A stretch of DNA of 64,000 bases, taken from Lachnospiraceae bacterium (GTDB lineage: Bacteria > Bacillota > Clostridia > Lachnospirales > Lachnospiraceae). The position numbers and the translations under genes were made by a program. This document shows positions 1-8,941 of this stretch, piece after piece. Under the pieces are notes generated by a model. That model did no database searches. It had not been told where the DNA came from and saw only the letters and a list, made by a program, of their open reading frames with translations. The stretch spans positions 20,872 to 84,871 of the forward strand of contig JAAWCE010000038.1 of assembly GCA_022793065.1 (NCBI GenBank), read 5' to 3'. Position 1 is the first letter of the stretch, and each line of letters starts with the position of its first letter.

Positions 1-462
1 GTGACCATGACCGGGCTGGATGAATTGAATATGATTATTTCTCTCTATGGCACCAGCAGTCATGTGCCCCAGGTGATTACCAAACTGGGGCGAACCGATG
101 ACACTAATATTCTTGGAAATCTGTCCCTGGGCAGTATTGTCAGTCCCAGGGAATTGTGCTGTAATACCATTGTACAATATGTGCGGGCAATGAAAAACCA
201 GACCGGCGCTGCCCTTACAGTGCATACCATTGCAGACGGGCAAGCGGAGGCCATGGAATTTCTGGCGGAAAAAAATACCAAACACTGTGGGGAACCTTTG
301 AAGAAAGTAAAATTGAAAAAGGGCGTGCTTGTGGTATGTATTGTCAAAGGACCCAAAATGGAAATTCCCAATGGTGATTCCAGCTTTTATGAAGGGGATA
401 CGGTTATCATCGTCACCAGTAAAGGGAAAGGAATATATCAGCTAAACGATATATTTGAATAA
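1..462 (+). CDS. trkA: Trk system potassium uptake protein TrkA, C-terminal part
   Basis: This is the last 153 codons of a TrkA-type peripheral subunit that binds nucleotide and gates the TrkH potassium channel on the cytoplasmic side. The reading frame is open to the first base of the window, so the GTG at base 1 is probably not the true start. Residues 1-90 look like the end of the second Rossmann (TrkA_N) domain. Residues 95-150 look like a TrkA_C (RCK_C) ligand domain, with the pattern VVCIVKGPKMEIPNGDSSF followed by GDTVIIVTS. The gene ends 103 bases before trkH, its expected partner. Family assignment is firm; the upstream half cannot be seen. Confidence 0.9.
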   Translation: MTMTGLDELNMIISLYGTSSHVPQVITKLGRTDDTNILGNLSLGSIVSPRELCCNTIVQYVRAMKNQTGAALTVHTIADGQAEAMEFLAEKNTKHCGEPLKKVKLKKGVLVVCIVKGPKMEIPNGDSSFYEGDTVIIVTSKGKGIYQLNDIFE

Positions 463-565
463 GCACTGGGCGTAATATCTTTATGTAATATTTGATGATC
501 CGGCAAAGTTTCATGTTTGTGCATATATGCCGGAAAAATAGGAATAACGGAGTCGAGGCTGCATT

Positions 566-2020
566 ATGAACTTTAAAATGATGGGGAGATTCGTAGGCAA
601 AATCCTGCTGGTAGAGGCAATATTCATGGTTCCGGCTATGTTCATTAGCTTATGGGAGAAAGAGTATGCCTCAGTGTGGGCTTTTTTGTGGAGTCTTGCT
701 GCCGTTTTGGCTGCGGCGGGGCTACTCTTATTGTTGTGCAGAGGTTCCCGCAATCAGTTTTATGCCAAAGAAGGTTTGGCATGTGTGGGCATCTGTTGGA
801 TTGTAATGAGTTTACTGGGATGTTTGCCATTCTATATTTCAGGGGCAATTCCCAGTTTTATTGATGCCTTTTTTGAAATTGTGTCCGGCTTTACCACCAC
901 GGGTTCCAGCATATTGCCGGAGGTAGAAGTACTGCCTAAGGGAATTTTATATTGGCGCAGTTTCAGCCATTGGCTGGGAGGCATGGGGGTGCTGGTATTT
1001 TTGCTGGCGGTGTCCTCTGTAGGCGGCAGTGATAATGGTTTTACCATGCACTTGCTCAGGGCGGAGAGTCCGGGGCCTAACGTGGGCAAATTGGTGCCAA
1101 GAATGAGGAAGACCGCAAGTATTTTGTATTTTTTGTATGTCATATTGACCATTGTAAATGTGATTTTCCTTTTGGCGGGGGATATGTCTCTGTATGAAGC
1201 GGTATGTACTGCATTTGGAACTGCGGGCACAGGGGGATTCGGAATCAAAAATGACAGTATTGCCAGCTATAGTCCTTACATTCAAAATGTCTGTACGGTT
1301 TTTATGTTGTTGTTTGGAATTAATTTTACCTGTTATTACTTACTGATGCTCAGGCAGATTAAAAATGTTTTTTTTGATGAGGAATTGAGACTGTATCTGG
1401 GGCTGACTTTGGGAAGCATTGTGCTGATTGTGTTAAACTTAAGGGGGTATTACGCCACATTGGAAGAAACAGTGAGATATGTGGCTTTTCAGGTGGTTTC
1501 CATTATTACTTCCACAGGCTATGCAACAACGGACTTTGATCTATGGCCGGGATTTTCCAAAGCAATTTTATTGAGCCTAATGATTATAGGAGCTTGTGCG
1601 GGCAGTACGGGGGGCGGTTTTAAGTGCGGAAGAGCCTTGCTGGTAATCAAGAGTCTGCGCAGAAGCGTGCGTCAAGTGGTGCATCCTCAGAAGGTGCAGG
1701 TAGTCAGGGTCAATGGGCAGCCGGTGGGAGAGAAGGTACTGCAGAATACCAATGCGTATCTTGCCGCTTACCTTATTATTATTATCTTGAGCTTTTTGCT
1801 CATATCAGTGGACGGATACTCTATTACCACAAATATTTCCGCTGTTATAACCTGTTTCAATAATATTGGACCTGGATTTGAGATGGTAGGGCCAACTTGT
1901 AATTTTGCGGCGTATAGTACTTTTTCCAAATTGGTGCTGATAATGGATATGCTTGCGGGAAGGCTTGAAATTTTCCCCATTCTGATTTTGTTTTCCCGGA
2001 GCACATGGAGACATCGGTGA
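566..2020 (+). CDS. trkH: TrkH family potassium uptake membrane subunit
   Basis: A 484-residue integral membrane protein that forms the ion-conducting pore of the Trk/Ktr potassium uptake system. All four pore-loop signatures are visible in order: SGFTTTGSS near residue 110, AFGTAGTGGFG near 218, ITSTGYATTDF near 318 and FNNIGPGFEMVG near 432, each carrying the selectivity-filter glycine. Hydrophobic segments run through the whole protein and the length is normal for the family. It lies 103 bases downstream of trkA, so the two are probably cotranscribed. The ribosome site before the ATG is weak (CGAGG). The C-terminal tail after LILFSRSTW is very short. Confidence 0.93.
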   Translation: MNFKMMGRFVGKILLVEAIFMVPAMFISLWEKEYASVWAFLWSLAAVLAAAGLLLLLCRGSRNQFYAKEGLACVGICWIVMSLLGCLPFYISGAIPSFIDAFFEIVSGFTTTGSSILPEVEVLPKGILYWRSFSHWLGGMGVLVFLLAVSSVGGSDNGFTMHLLRAESPGPNVGKLVPRMRKTASILYFLYVILTIVNVIFLLAGDMSLYEAVCTAFGTAGTGGFGIKNDSIASYSPYIQNVCTVFMLLFGINFTCYYLLMLRQIKNVFFDEELRLYLGLTLGSIVLIVLNLRGYYATLEETVRYVAFQVVSIITSTGYATTDFDLWPGFSKAILLSLMIIGACAGSTGGGFKCGRALLVIKSLRRSVRQVVHPQKVQVVRVNGQPVGEKVLQNTNAYLAAYLIIIILSFLLISVDGYSITTNISAVITCFNNIGPGFEMVGPTCNFAAYSTFSKLVLIMDMLAGRLEIFPILILFSRSTWRHR

Positions 2021-2091
2021 GAGGTCGAGAAGAGGAATATGCGGTTGATGATGGAAGGAAATGGGTTTGAAACAGAATAGAGTACAATGAA

Positions 2092-2130
2092 CAGGCGCTC
2101 TGCACATAAGTGGATGGGCGCTGTTTTGTT
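2092..2130 (+). terminator. Possible weak terminator after trkH
   Basis: CAG-G-CGC and GCGCTG form a six-pair stem with one bulged G around an 18-20 base loop, followed by TTTTGTT. It lies 70 bases after trkH and before the promoter of the restriction operon. The stem is short and the loop large, so the call is tentative. Confidence 0.35.
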
Positions 2131-2189
2131 ACTGGAACTGAGTGGATTACGCAGCACTGTATTTCATATGAATCTGAATGAAAATGCGG

Positions 2190-2218
2190 TTGCAAAAATC
2201 GAACAAATGTGCTATAAA
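2190..2218 (+). promoter_or_regulatory. Vegetative promoter of the restriction-modification operon
   Basis: TTGCAA (2190-2195), a 17-base spacer and TATAAA (2213-2218) match the sigma-A pattern closely. It lies about 75 bases before the methylase-nuclease gene and gives the restriction operon its own transcription. Confidence 0.6.
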
Positions 2219-2293
2219 GGTAATAGGGAAAGTATATGAGAAAATGATGATAATGTCGCGGAAGGGTATTGGGAGGATAAGGAGAGACTTAAG

Positions 2294-4423
2294 ATGCCAG
2301 AACAGAAAATTGTGGAAAAAGCCAGGAAGATACTGGTGGAAAAACTGGGATATCCGGACCCGGCTGATTGTGATAAATATGACGGAAACGGATTGGTAAT
2401 GTATGCGCAGGATGAGTATAAGAAGAATGTAGAACTGGAAAGTCTGCTCAGATTTGCGAGTAAGTGTTCTTCAAGAGAATCAAGAGATAAATTGTGGACG
2501 GAGTCGGCTGATTATGGAAAACCGGAGTTTGTGATTCTAAATAATCAGTATAATTTAGCCATAGTAATTGAGTGTAAACCGGAAAAGAAGACCTCTCTAT
2601 TAATCAGTCCCACGCTTCGGGACAAGAAGATGCTGCCTGTGCGAGGGGAAAATATTGCAAAATATGCCATGGATGGAGCGGTACATTATGCTAAATTTCT
2701 ATCTAAGGAATATGATGTTATTGCCATTGGAATTACAGGGGTTCCAAACCATGACGCTTTGAATATAAAAACTTTTTTCTGGAAGAAGAATCAAAGTTTA
2801 CAGTTTACGGAAGAAAAGGGTGAAAAGCTGTGTTATGGGCCATTCTATGATTTAAAATTAGAGCAGTTATATCCCTATGAGTATTATGTAAGTTTTGTAC
2901 AAAACCGGTCAAATGCAATCATAAAAGAATTTAATGAAGAGAAGGCTACTCTGGCGGCAACAGAGCTGAATATTATGCTGGATGCTTCTTCTGTGAATCC
3001 GTTGGTGAGAGCATTGCTGGTTTCAGGTTTGCTGCTTGCTTTGCGGGATAAGACATTTCAGACTACATATGATAATCGGGAAATTTCTGTCAGTGAAGTA
3101 CAGACAAATCTAAAGAATGCAATCATGCGTGTGATAAATTCCAGTGATATTGACGATGAATATAAGAAACAGGTGCTGCGGGATAAATTTACGGATACGT
3201 TTAATCAGCAAGAATTGTTAGAAAATAATGCGGATAAACTCAGACAAGTTCTGAAAAAGCTGCACGAAACCATTTATCCATGTATGAACGGCGATTATGA
3301 TATAGATATTATCGGTAAGTTTTACCATGAGTTTCTGCGATATGCAAAAAATGGAGCAAACAATGGAATTAAGTTGACGCCTTCTTTTGTGACGGAGTTA
3401 TTCTGTGATTTGGCGGAACTTGAAGTTACGGATATAGTTCTGGATCCATGTCTTGGAACCAGTGGTTTTTTGATAGCAGCAATGAATCACTTGTATGCGC
3501 TTGCAGAACAGATGAATCAGAATGAAATTAATACATTTTTTGACAAGGTGTTGGATGAGGGTAAACTGTCTCCTAAAGAAGTTCGTATGATGAAGAATTA
3601 TAATAAGGTGTATTATGGGAATGACCAGTATACTTCAAAGGATGTGAAAGAATATATCCGTAAACATCAATTGGTGGGGTGTGAGTCTGATCCCACAATG
3701 TATGCGTTAGGATGTTCCAATATGATATTGCGCGGAGATGGCAAGTCTAACATTTTACATGGGGATTGTATGAAGCTGCGGGATAAAATTTTAGAATTTC
3801 ATGCAACCGTTGGGATGATGAATCCGCCTTATAGCGAAACGGCATATAATATACTTGATTTTGTATATATGCTATGTAAATCTGTCAAAAAAGGGAAACG
3901 GACCGTGGTGATAGTGCCTACGTCATGTGCACATTCAGACGATTACTTAGAATTTAGAAATAGAATTTTAAAAGAAAATACGCTTCTTGGAGTTATGAGC
4001 ATGAATCTGGATTTATTTAAAGGAATTGCAGGTACAATACCATGTATTATGGTATTTAAGGCAGGTGTGCCTCATGACTTTCAGAAGGCGGTTTATTTTG
4101 GAAATTGGAAAGAGGACGGTTTTATCTGGCATAAAACCATGGGAAGGATACCGGACAAGGAACATAGGGTATATCCGATGCTTCCTGGAGAATATCAAAG
4201 AAAATGGCTGGAATCTTTTCAAAATGAGGGAAAAGATGATGAATATGGAATATGGAGAAAACTGACCAAAGATGATTCGGGGCAGTGCAGGGACGAATGG
4301 CTTTGGGAATATTTTGTTGAAACAGATTATACATTATTAACACAGGAAGATTTTGAAGAAGTGGTAAAGGATTATATGATTTTCACGTTGAAGCAAATGG
4401 CTTTGGAGGAGGTGAATGGGTAA
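2294..4423 (+). CDS. BcgI-like fused restriction nuclease / N6-adenine DNA methyltransferase subunit
   Basis: A 709-residue protein combining DNA cleavage and adenine methylation. A PD-(D/E)xK-type nuclease motif lies near the N-terminus: P77-E78, fourteen residues, then E93-C94-K95. The methylase domain follows, with SAM-binding motif I DPCLGTSGFL from residue 384 and catalytic motif IV NPPY at 510-513, the gamma-class order seen in HsdM and type IIB/IIG enzymes. The next gene overlaps by one base and encodes a specificity subunit. The two-gene layout, subunit sizes and the PE-x(n)-ExK motif resemble BcgI (A and B subunits), which cuts on both sides of its site. The ATG follows AAGGAGAG. A type I methylase with an inert N-terminal domain is the alternative, but no separate hsdR is present here. 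Confidence 0.82.
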   Translation: MPEQKIVEKARKILVEKLGYPDPADCDKYDGNGLVMYAQDEYKKNVELESLLRFASKCSSRESRDKLWTESADYGKPEFVILNNQYNLAIVIECKPEKKTSLLISPTLRDKKMLPVRGENIAKYAMDGAVHYAKFLSKEYDVIAIGITGVPNHDALNIKTFFWKKNQSLQFTEEKGEKLCYGPFYDLKLEQLYPYEYYVSFVQNRSNAIIKEFNEEKATLAATELNIMLDASSVNPLVRALLVSGLLLALRDKTFQTTYDNREISVSEVQTNLKNAIMRVINSSDIDDEYKKQVLRDKFTDTFNQQELLENNADKLRQVLKKLHETIYPCMNGDYDIDIIGKFYHEFLRYAKNGANNGIKLTPSFVTELFCDLAELEVTDIVLDPCLGTSGFLIAAMNHLYALAEQMNQNEINTFFDKVLDEGKLSPKEVRMMKNYNKVYYGNDQYTSKDVKEYIRKHQLVGCESDPTMYALGCSNMILRGDGKSNILHGDCMKLRDKILEFHATVGMMNPPYSETAYNILDFVYMLCKSVKKGKRTVVIVPTSCAHSDDYLEFRNRILKENTLLGVMSMNLDLFKGIAGTIPCIMVFKAGVPHDFQKAVYFGNWKEDGFIWHKTMGRIPDKEHRVYPMLPGEYQRKWLESFQNEGKDDEYGIWRKLTKDDSGQCRDEWLWEYFVETDYTLLTQEDFEEVVKDYMIFTLKQMALEEVNG

Positions 4424-5418
4424 TGCCAAATGTTCCTTTGCATACATTGTTTTCTGTAAAGTATGGCAGTGATTTGGAATTAAATAAACAGATCCAGAGT
4501 CCGGAAGGGATTCATTTTGTTTCCAGGAACAGAAATAATAACGGTGTGGTTGCCAGGATTCTGCCGCCGGAGGGAGTTGAACCAAATCCGCCCAATACGA
4601 TTTCGGTGCCTTTGGGCAGTAGTTCTGCCCTATATGCTTTTTTGCAGGATGAACCTTATTATTCAGGGAGGGATTTGGCATATCTGGTTCCAAAGGAGTC
4701 AATGAGCAGACAGGTGATGCTTTATTATTGTATGTGTATTCGGGCCAACAGGTATAAATTTAATTGGGGACGTCAGGCAAATAAATCTATCGGCCACATT
4801 ATGCTGCCGTCACTTGCAGAGATTCCTTCATGGGTTGAGAAAACAGAGATAAAAGATTTTGGTGTATATAAGAAGCGGTTTGTGGAAGAACCACTTCCGG
4901 ATTTGTTTTCCGTTTTGTGGCATGAATTTATATATGATGAAATTTTTGTACTTGAGAGAGGGGAGTCTTATTATAGAAAATATTCTAAACAGGGTAAATA
5001 TCCATATGTGAGTGCCACTGAAACAAATAATGGAATCAGCGGATATGTAGATACGTTTAATAGAGAAGGGAATCTTGTTGTAATTAATTATGATGGGAGT
5101 GTGGCTTCGGCATTTTATCAGGCCCATCCATTTTTTGCAAGTGAGAAAGTGGTCACTGCCAGGCTGAGGGACAGAGAGTGGAATCCCTTTCTTGCCATGT
5201 TTTTCATAGGGGTGATTAGGCTTGAGAAAGATAGATATAATTATGGGTATAAGTGGTCCGTGGAAAAACGCATGAAAAAAAGCAAAATTGCCCTTCCGGC
5301 AATACGGGAAAATGAATTTGACTATGTACCTGATTTTGCTTTTATGGAAGCCTATATAAAACGATTGGAATTCTCCAAAGGCTTGCATATGAACACAAAA
5401 GAAGCGGTGCAGAAATAG
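4423..5418 (+). CDS. Restriction-modification DNA specificity subunit (HsdS/BcgI-B-like)
   Basis: A 331-residue specificity protein expected to bind the nuclease-methylase and recognise a split DNA target. Two target-recognition halves can be seen: one around residues 4-135 with the line FVSRNRNNNGVV, the other around 165-300 with YVSATETNNGISGYV. These parallel phrases are typical of the paired recognition domains of HsdS proteins. The length is close to that of the BcgI B subunit rather than a 400-plus-residue classical HsdS. The start codon overlaps the stop of the previous gene (TAATG), so translation is coupled. The recognition sequence cannot be predicted by eye. Confidence 0.82.
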   Translation: MPNVPLHTLFSVKYGSDLELNKQIQSPEGIHFVSRNRNNNGVVARILPPEGVEPNPPNTISVPLGSSSALYAFLQDEPYYSGRDLAYLVPKESMSRQVMLYYCMCIRANRYKFNWGRQANKSIGHIMLPSLAEIPSWVEKTEIKDFGVYKKRFVEEPLPDLFSVLWHEFIYDEIFVLERGESYYRKYSKQGKYPYVSATETNNGISGYVDTFNREGNLVVINYDGSVASAFYQAHPFFASEKVVTARLRDREWNPFLAMFFIGVIRLEKDRYNYGYKWSVEKRMKKSKIALPAIRENEFDYVPDFAFMEAYIKRLEFSKGLHMNTKEAVQK

Positions 5419-5443
5419 GATCTGAAGGCAGGGAGAGAAGCGG

Positions 5444-6154
5444 ATGAGACGTATTATTATGATGGTGATTCGGTTATTTTTGAAGACACCGTATTATTTT
5501 TATAGTATCAACAAGTGCGGGAAGAGGAAGGATATCAGCCTGGAAGAGGCTTATGCGTGTGTCAAGAAAGTCACAAAAGCTGCAAATCGCGCAGGAAGAG
5601 TTAAAATAGAAGCGTTTGGACTGGAGAATATACCAAAGGAAAATGGTTTTATATTTTTTCCCAATCATCAGGGTATGTTTGACGTATTGGTATTCCTGGA
5701 TTCTTGTCCCGTCCCGTTTTCGTTTGTCATAAAAAAGGAAGCCAGCAATGTGATACTGTTGAAGCAAGTGGTGGCGGCGCTGCGGGCCATTCCCATTGAC
5801 AGAGAAGATTTGAAGCAGTCCTTGCAGGTAATTCAGCAGATGACGGACGAGGTGAAGAAGGGGAGAAATTTTCTGATTTTTGCCGAAGGAACACGCAGTC
5901 GAAAGGGAAATGAATTGCTGCCGTTTAAGGGAGGCACGTTTAAAAGTGCGGTAAAGGCAAAATGTCCGATTGTACCCTGTGCACTGATAGATTCTTTTAA
6001 GCCTTTTGACGAAAAATCCATTGCGCCGGTGACAGTAAAACTGATCTATTTAAAACCCCTGTACTATGAAGAATATGCGGGGATGAAAACAAATGAAATT
6101 GCGGCGGAAGTAAAAAGCAGAATTGAAGCCGCAATAAAAAACTATGAAGGATAA
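5444..6154 (+). CDS. plsC: 1-acyl-sn-glycerol-3-phosphate acyltransferase
   Basis: A 236-residue lysophosphatidate acyltransferase that makes phosphatidic acid for membrane lipids. The acyltransferase block 1 motif is present as NHQGMFD (NHx4D, near residue 75) and block 3 as EGTRS (near 147). A hydrophobic N-terminus (RRIIMMVIRLFLKTPYYF) suits membrane attachment, and the length is typical. The ATG follows AGGGAGAG. It starts only 25 bases after the restriction specificity gene, so the two may share a transcript, but nothing suggests a functional link. The biotin promoter begins shortly downstream. Confidence 0.9.
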   Translation: MRRIIMMVIRLFLKTPYYFYSINKCGKRKDISLEEAYACVKKVTKAANRAGRVKIEAFGLENIPKENGFIFFPNHQGMFDVLVFLDSCPVPFSFVIKKEASNVILLKQVVAALRAIPIDREDLKQSLQVIQQMTDEVKKGRNFLIFAEGTRSRKGNELLPFKGGTFKSAVKAKCPIVPCALIDSFKPFDEKSIAPVTVKLIYLKPLYYEEYAGMKTNEIAAEVKSRIEAAIKNYEG

Positions 6155-6192
6155 ATTGCTCGTTCCTATGAAGAGGTGTAGGAATTGATTAA

Positions 6193-6223
6193 ATGTAAAC
6201 ATTGATGATTCTATGGTTGACAT
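6193..6223 (+). promoter_or_regulatory. Putative BirA operator of the biotin operon
   Basis: An interrupted inverted repeat, ATGTAAAC-N15-GTTGACAT, in which seven of eight positions pair. It resembles the TTGTAAACC / GGTTTACAA half-sites known for BirA. The right arm overlaps the -35 box of the following promoter, which is where a biotin-responsive repressor would block RNA polymerase. The genes behind it are all biotin genes. birA itself is not in the window. Confidence 0.65.
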
Positions 6224-6245
6224 TTCATCCTTTGTCCGTTATACT
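6217..6245 (+). promoter_or_regulatory. Consensus promoter of the biotin operon
   Basis: TTGACA (6217-6222), a 17-base spacer and TATACT (6240-6245) make a near-perfect sigma-A promoter. Transcription should start near 6252, leaving a leader of about 110 bases before the ECF S-component gene. No TPP-like or other riboswitch was recognised in that leader. Confidence 0.8.
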
Positions 6246-6360
6246 CTAAAGAAAATCCCCAAAGTACGCCGATGTGGAAAAATCTCCCTTTGATATTGAA
6301 TTTTGGTTTTGATAGGGAAGCGTGGTTGTGGATTTGAATCAGTAGAGTGACGAGGTGGCT

Positions 6361-6849
6361 ATGGAGACTGGAAGGAAGGTAAGAGAAATCACAATCACTG
6401 CATTGATGGCTGTATTATTGGCTGTTTTTGGAATGTTTCGGCTTCCAGGGATTCTTCCGGGAACAGAGTTCCAACTTTCGGCGCCATTTGCTGTCTGTAT
6501 CGCCGCTTGTTTTGGTTTTAAAAAATATATCAAAATTGGTATTCTGGCCAGTGCTGTTCAAATGGTGCTTGGCGCATATTCCATTGTAAATGTAACAATT
6601 TCTATGATATTTCGTCTGGTTGCAGGGGGAATATTGTCAATATTCGGTGTGCATCCTGTAACAATTGTGGTGAGCGGTCCGTTGGGAACAGTGGCGGGAA
6701 GGCTGTTTCTTGGGTGGATGACAGGCACGAATCCTTTGACGTTGATTGCAGCGGCTTTGCCGGGAATGATATTTACTGCGGCGGGTTCCGTTCTTATGTT
6801 TCCGTTAATGAAGCGGGCTGTGGGGACGGAGATGAAACGTTGTCAATAA
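6361..6849 (+). CDS. ECF transporter S-component, first gene of the biotin operon (biotin or pimelate uptake inferred)
   Basis: A small (162-residue) very hydrophobic protein with about five to six membrane segments, the size and look of the substrate-binding S-component of an energy-coupling-factor vitamin transporter. It opens with a charged stretch (TGRKVREITITALMAV) as S-components usually do. Its place as first gene in a biotin operon suggests uptake of biotin or of a precursor. It does not show the proline-rich PLPPVPITL-like line I would expect of classical BioY, so pimelate, the BioW substrate, is a reasonable alternative. ATG 6361 has GAGG five bases upstream; an in-frame GTG at 6355 has no good site. 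Confidence 0.65.
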   Translation: METGRKVREITITALMAVLLAVFGMFRLPGILPGTEFQLSAPFAVCIAACFGFKKYIKIGILASAVQMVLGAYSIVNVTISMIFRLVAGGILSIFGVHPVTIVVSGPLGTVAGRLFLGWMTGTNPLTLIAAALPGMIFTAAGSVLMFPLMKRAVGTEMKRCQ

Positions 6850-6938
6850 GTTTATTTGGGAAGATCAGGGGAGTGTTGGCACGAGAGATGGCGCCAAATG
6901 CAGTAAAGCGCTGGTATAAAAGATAAAGAGGAATGAAA

Positions 6939-7724
6939 ATGAGTCGTTATAGCATTAAGATGCAGGCGTCGAATAAAGAAGAGGGACATATTTCCGGGGC
7001 TGAGAAGATAATTTCGGAGGAAGAACTGGAACAATACTGTTCAAGGCTGTTAATGCGGGCATTGAAGCACGGCAAGGGAAAGCCGGATTTTATCAATCTC
7101 AAGATTGAGGCTATCATAGAAGAGGAGATTCTGCATATTCCCGCACTTCCAGTCAGCACAGTTGAGACTGTCAGTGCATCGGAGGGGCGGAAGGTTGTTC
7201 TTGCGTATTTGCGTAAACTGGGGTTAGGGCAAGCAGAAGAAATTCTGGCAATCTGGGAACAGAGTTATGCCATGCGGGGGGCGATGCTTTTGGATGCGGA
7301 TACACTGCAGCGTCTGGAACCGGACAGGGAAAGGGGAATTCGTGCTACCTACATGGATATGGAAACGGATGATGAGGCAAGAAAGTCCTCCTGTGAGGGG
7401 AAAAATCATTTTAACGAAGCGTTGGTTTTGGCTACAAAAGTGGTCAGTCATCCGAATATAGTGGCGGAACTGTGTATTTCCGATGATCCGGATTATGTGA
7501 CAGGCTATATTGCCTCTAAGGAATTTGGGTATGTGCGCATAACCACATTGAAGGAAATGGGAAGCCCTCAGGGCGGACGGGTTTTTTTGTTCCGTGGAGA
7601 GGAAGGGGAATTGGAAGACTGTATTCGGTATCTGCAGCAGCAGAAAGTACTTGTTCATATGGATAGGAATATGGAAACAGGTTCGTGTTCTGAAAAGACT
7701 GCCGTACAAATGGATGAAAAGTGA
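6939..7724 (+). CDS. bioW: 6-carboxyhexanoate-CoA ligase (pimeloyl-CoA synthetase)
   Basis: A 261-residue enzyme that activates pimelate with ATP and CoA, giving pimeloyl-CoA for BioF. The N-terminal line YSIKMQAS followed by HISGAEKI matches the BioW family, and the C-terminal part GYVRITTLKEMGSPQGGRV also fits. The length matches the roughly 260 residues of the Bacillus enzyme. The start at 6939 was chosen because GAGG lies seven bases before it; the ATG at 6933 is only one base from that site. Its presence means pimelate, not a fatty-acid-derived acyl-ACP (BioC/BioH route), is the entry substrate here. Confidence 0.9.
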   Translation: MSRYSIKMQASNKEEGHISGAEKIISEEELEQYCSRLLMRALKHGKGKPDFINLKIEAIIEEEILHIPALPVSTVETVSASEGRKVVLAYLRKLGLGQAEEILAIWEQSYAMRGAMLLDADTLQRLEPDRERGIRATYMDMETDDEARKSSCEGKNHFNEALVLATKVVSHPNIVAELCISDDPDYVTGYIASKEFGYVRITTLKEMGSPQGGRVFLFRGEEGELEDCIRYLQQQKVLVHMDRNMETGSCSEKTAVQMDEK

Positions 7725-7727
7725 GGG

Positions 7728-8897
7728 ATGTGGGTGGATAAGTGGAAACGAATGGAAGAAGAATTGGGGATGCTAAAGGAAAAGCATCTGTACCGTCGGC
7801 TAAAGGTGCTTGAAAGCGCACAAAATTCCCATGTCAGATATCAGGGCAGAGATATGCTGATGCTGGCATCCAATTCCTATTTGGATTTCTGTAATGACGA
7901 GCGGGTGAAAGAATACGCGCTGAATGTACTTTTGGAATATGGCACAGGCTCCGGCGGCTCCAGGCTGACCACAGGCACAATGAAGATACATATGGAACTG
8001 GAAGAGGCACTTGCACGATTTAAGGGCAGAGAAGCGGCCATGGTATTTAATACGGGGTTTGCGGCAAATAGTGGAATTCTTCCGGCCTTATGCGGCGAGG
8101 GGGATATCATTTATAGTGACGCCAGAAATCATGCCAGTATTATTGACGGCTGTAAAATGTCAAAGGCGGACACGGTGGTGTATCAGCATAACGATATGGC
8201 GGATTTGGAACGAAAGATTTTGGAACATCCGGGAAGATGGGGCTTGATTGTCAGCGACGGGGTGTTCAGCATGGATGGGGATATTGTGGATTTGCCGGAG
8301 CTTGTAAGGCTGGCAGATACGTATGGTTTACTCTCCATGATTGATGAGGCGCATGCGACCGGAGTGATTGGTACCACCGGACGAGGGTGTGAGGAATATT
8401 TTCACATGGAAGGGAAGACAGATATTTTAATGGGAACATTAAGCAAGGCCATAGGCGCGGAAGGTGGTTATGTCTGTGGGTCTCATACGTTGATAGAATA
8501 TCTGAAAAACAAAGCCAGAAGTTATATTTTTTCAACCTCCCTTTCTCCGGTCACAATGGCGGCTGCAAAGAAAGCGTTGGAATTGATAGAAGAGAACCCG
8601 TGGAGGGTACAAAGATTACAGGAAAATGTTCATTGGTTTTGCAGATGCCTTCAGGAACAGGGGATAGTTGCGGATTCGGACACTGCCATTATACCTATTG
8701 GGATTGGAGAGGAAGAAAAGGCATTGCAGGTGTCTGAAAGGTTGGCCCAACAAGGGTATTTTATTCCGGCCATCCGCTATCCCACGGTTAGGAAGGGGGA
8801 GGCCATGCTGCGCGCTGCGCTGATGGCCACCCATACCAAAGAAGAGTTGGCCAAAGCGGCACAGGCCATAGGGGAAGCCATAAGACTTTCCCGGTAA
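7728..8897 (+). CDS. bioF: 8-amino-7-oxononanoate synthase (PLP-dependent)
   Basis: A 389-residue alpha-oxoamine synthase that condenses pimeloyl-CoA with alanine. Family features are clear: GTGSGGSRLTTG near residue 65, the PLP-site aspartate and histidine in MIDEAHATGVIG near residue 205, and the PLP lysine in GTLSKAIGAEGG near residue 235. It begins three bases after the bioW stop. The ribosome site GAGGG (7723-7727) is nearly touching the ATG at 7728, and an in-frame GTG at 7734 has better spacing, so the true start could be six bases later. Glycine C-acetyltransferase is the closest alternative, excluded by the operon. Confidence 0.93.
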   Translation: MWVDKWKRMEEELGMLKEKHLYRRLKVLESAQNSHVRYQGRDMLMLASNSYLDFCNDERVKEYALNVLLEYGTGSGGSRLTTGTMKIHMELEEALARFKGREAAMVFNTGFAANSGILPALCGEGDIIYSDARNHASIIDGCKMSKADTVVYQHNDMADLERKILEHPGRWGLIVSDGVFSMDGDIVDLPELVRLADTYGLLSMIDEAHATGVIGTTGRGCEEYFHMEGKTDILMGTLSKAIGAEGGYVCGSHTLIEYLKNKARSYIFSTSLSPVTMAAAKKALELIEENPWRVQRLQENVHWFCRCLQEQGIVADSDTAIIPIGIGEEEKALQVSERLAQQGYFIPAIRYPTVRKGEAMLRAALMATHTKEELAKAAQAIGEAIRLSR

Positions 8898-8941
8898 TAG
8901 ATACCAATGGAGCATGTATGCTTAAGACAGGGGAGATTTGT

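Noticed and set aside
4828..5388. Minus-strand frame of about 186 codons inside the specificity subunit
   Set aside because: Rich in F, I, K and S as expected from the complement of an A+T-rich gene; no family features.
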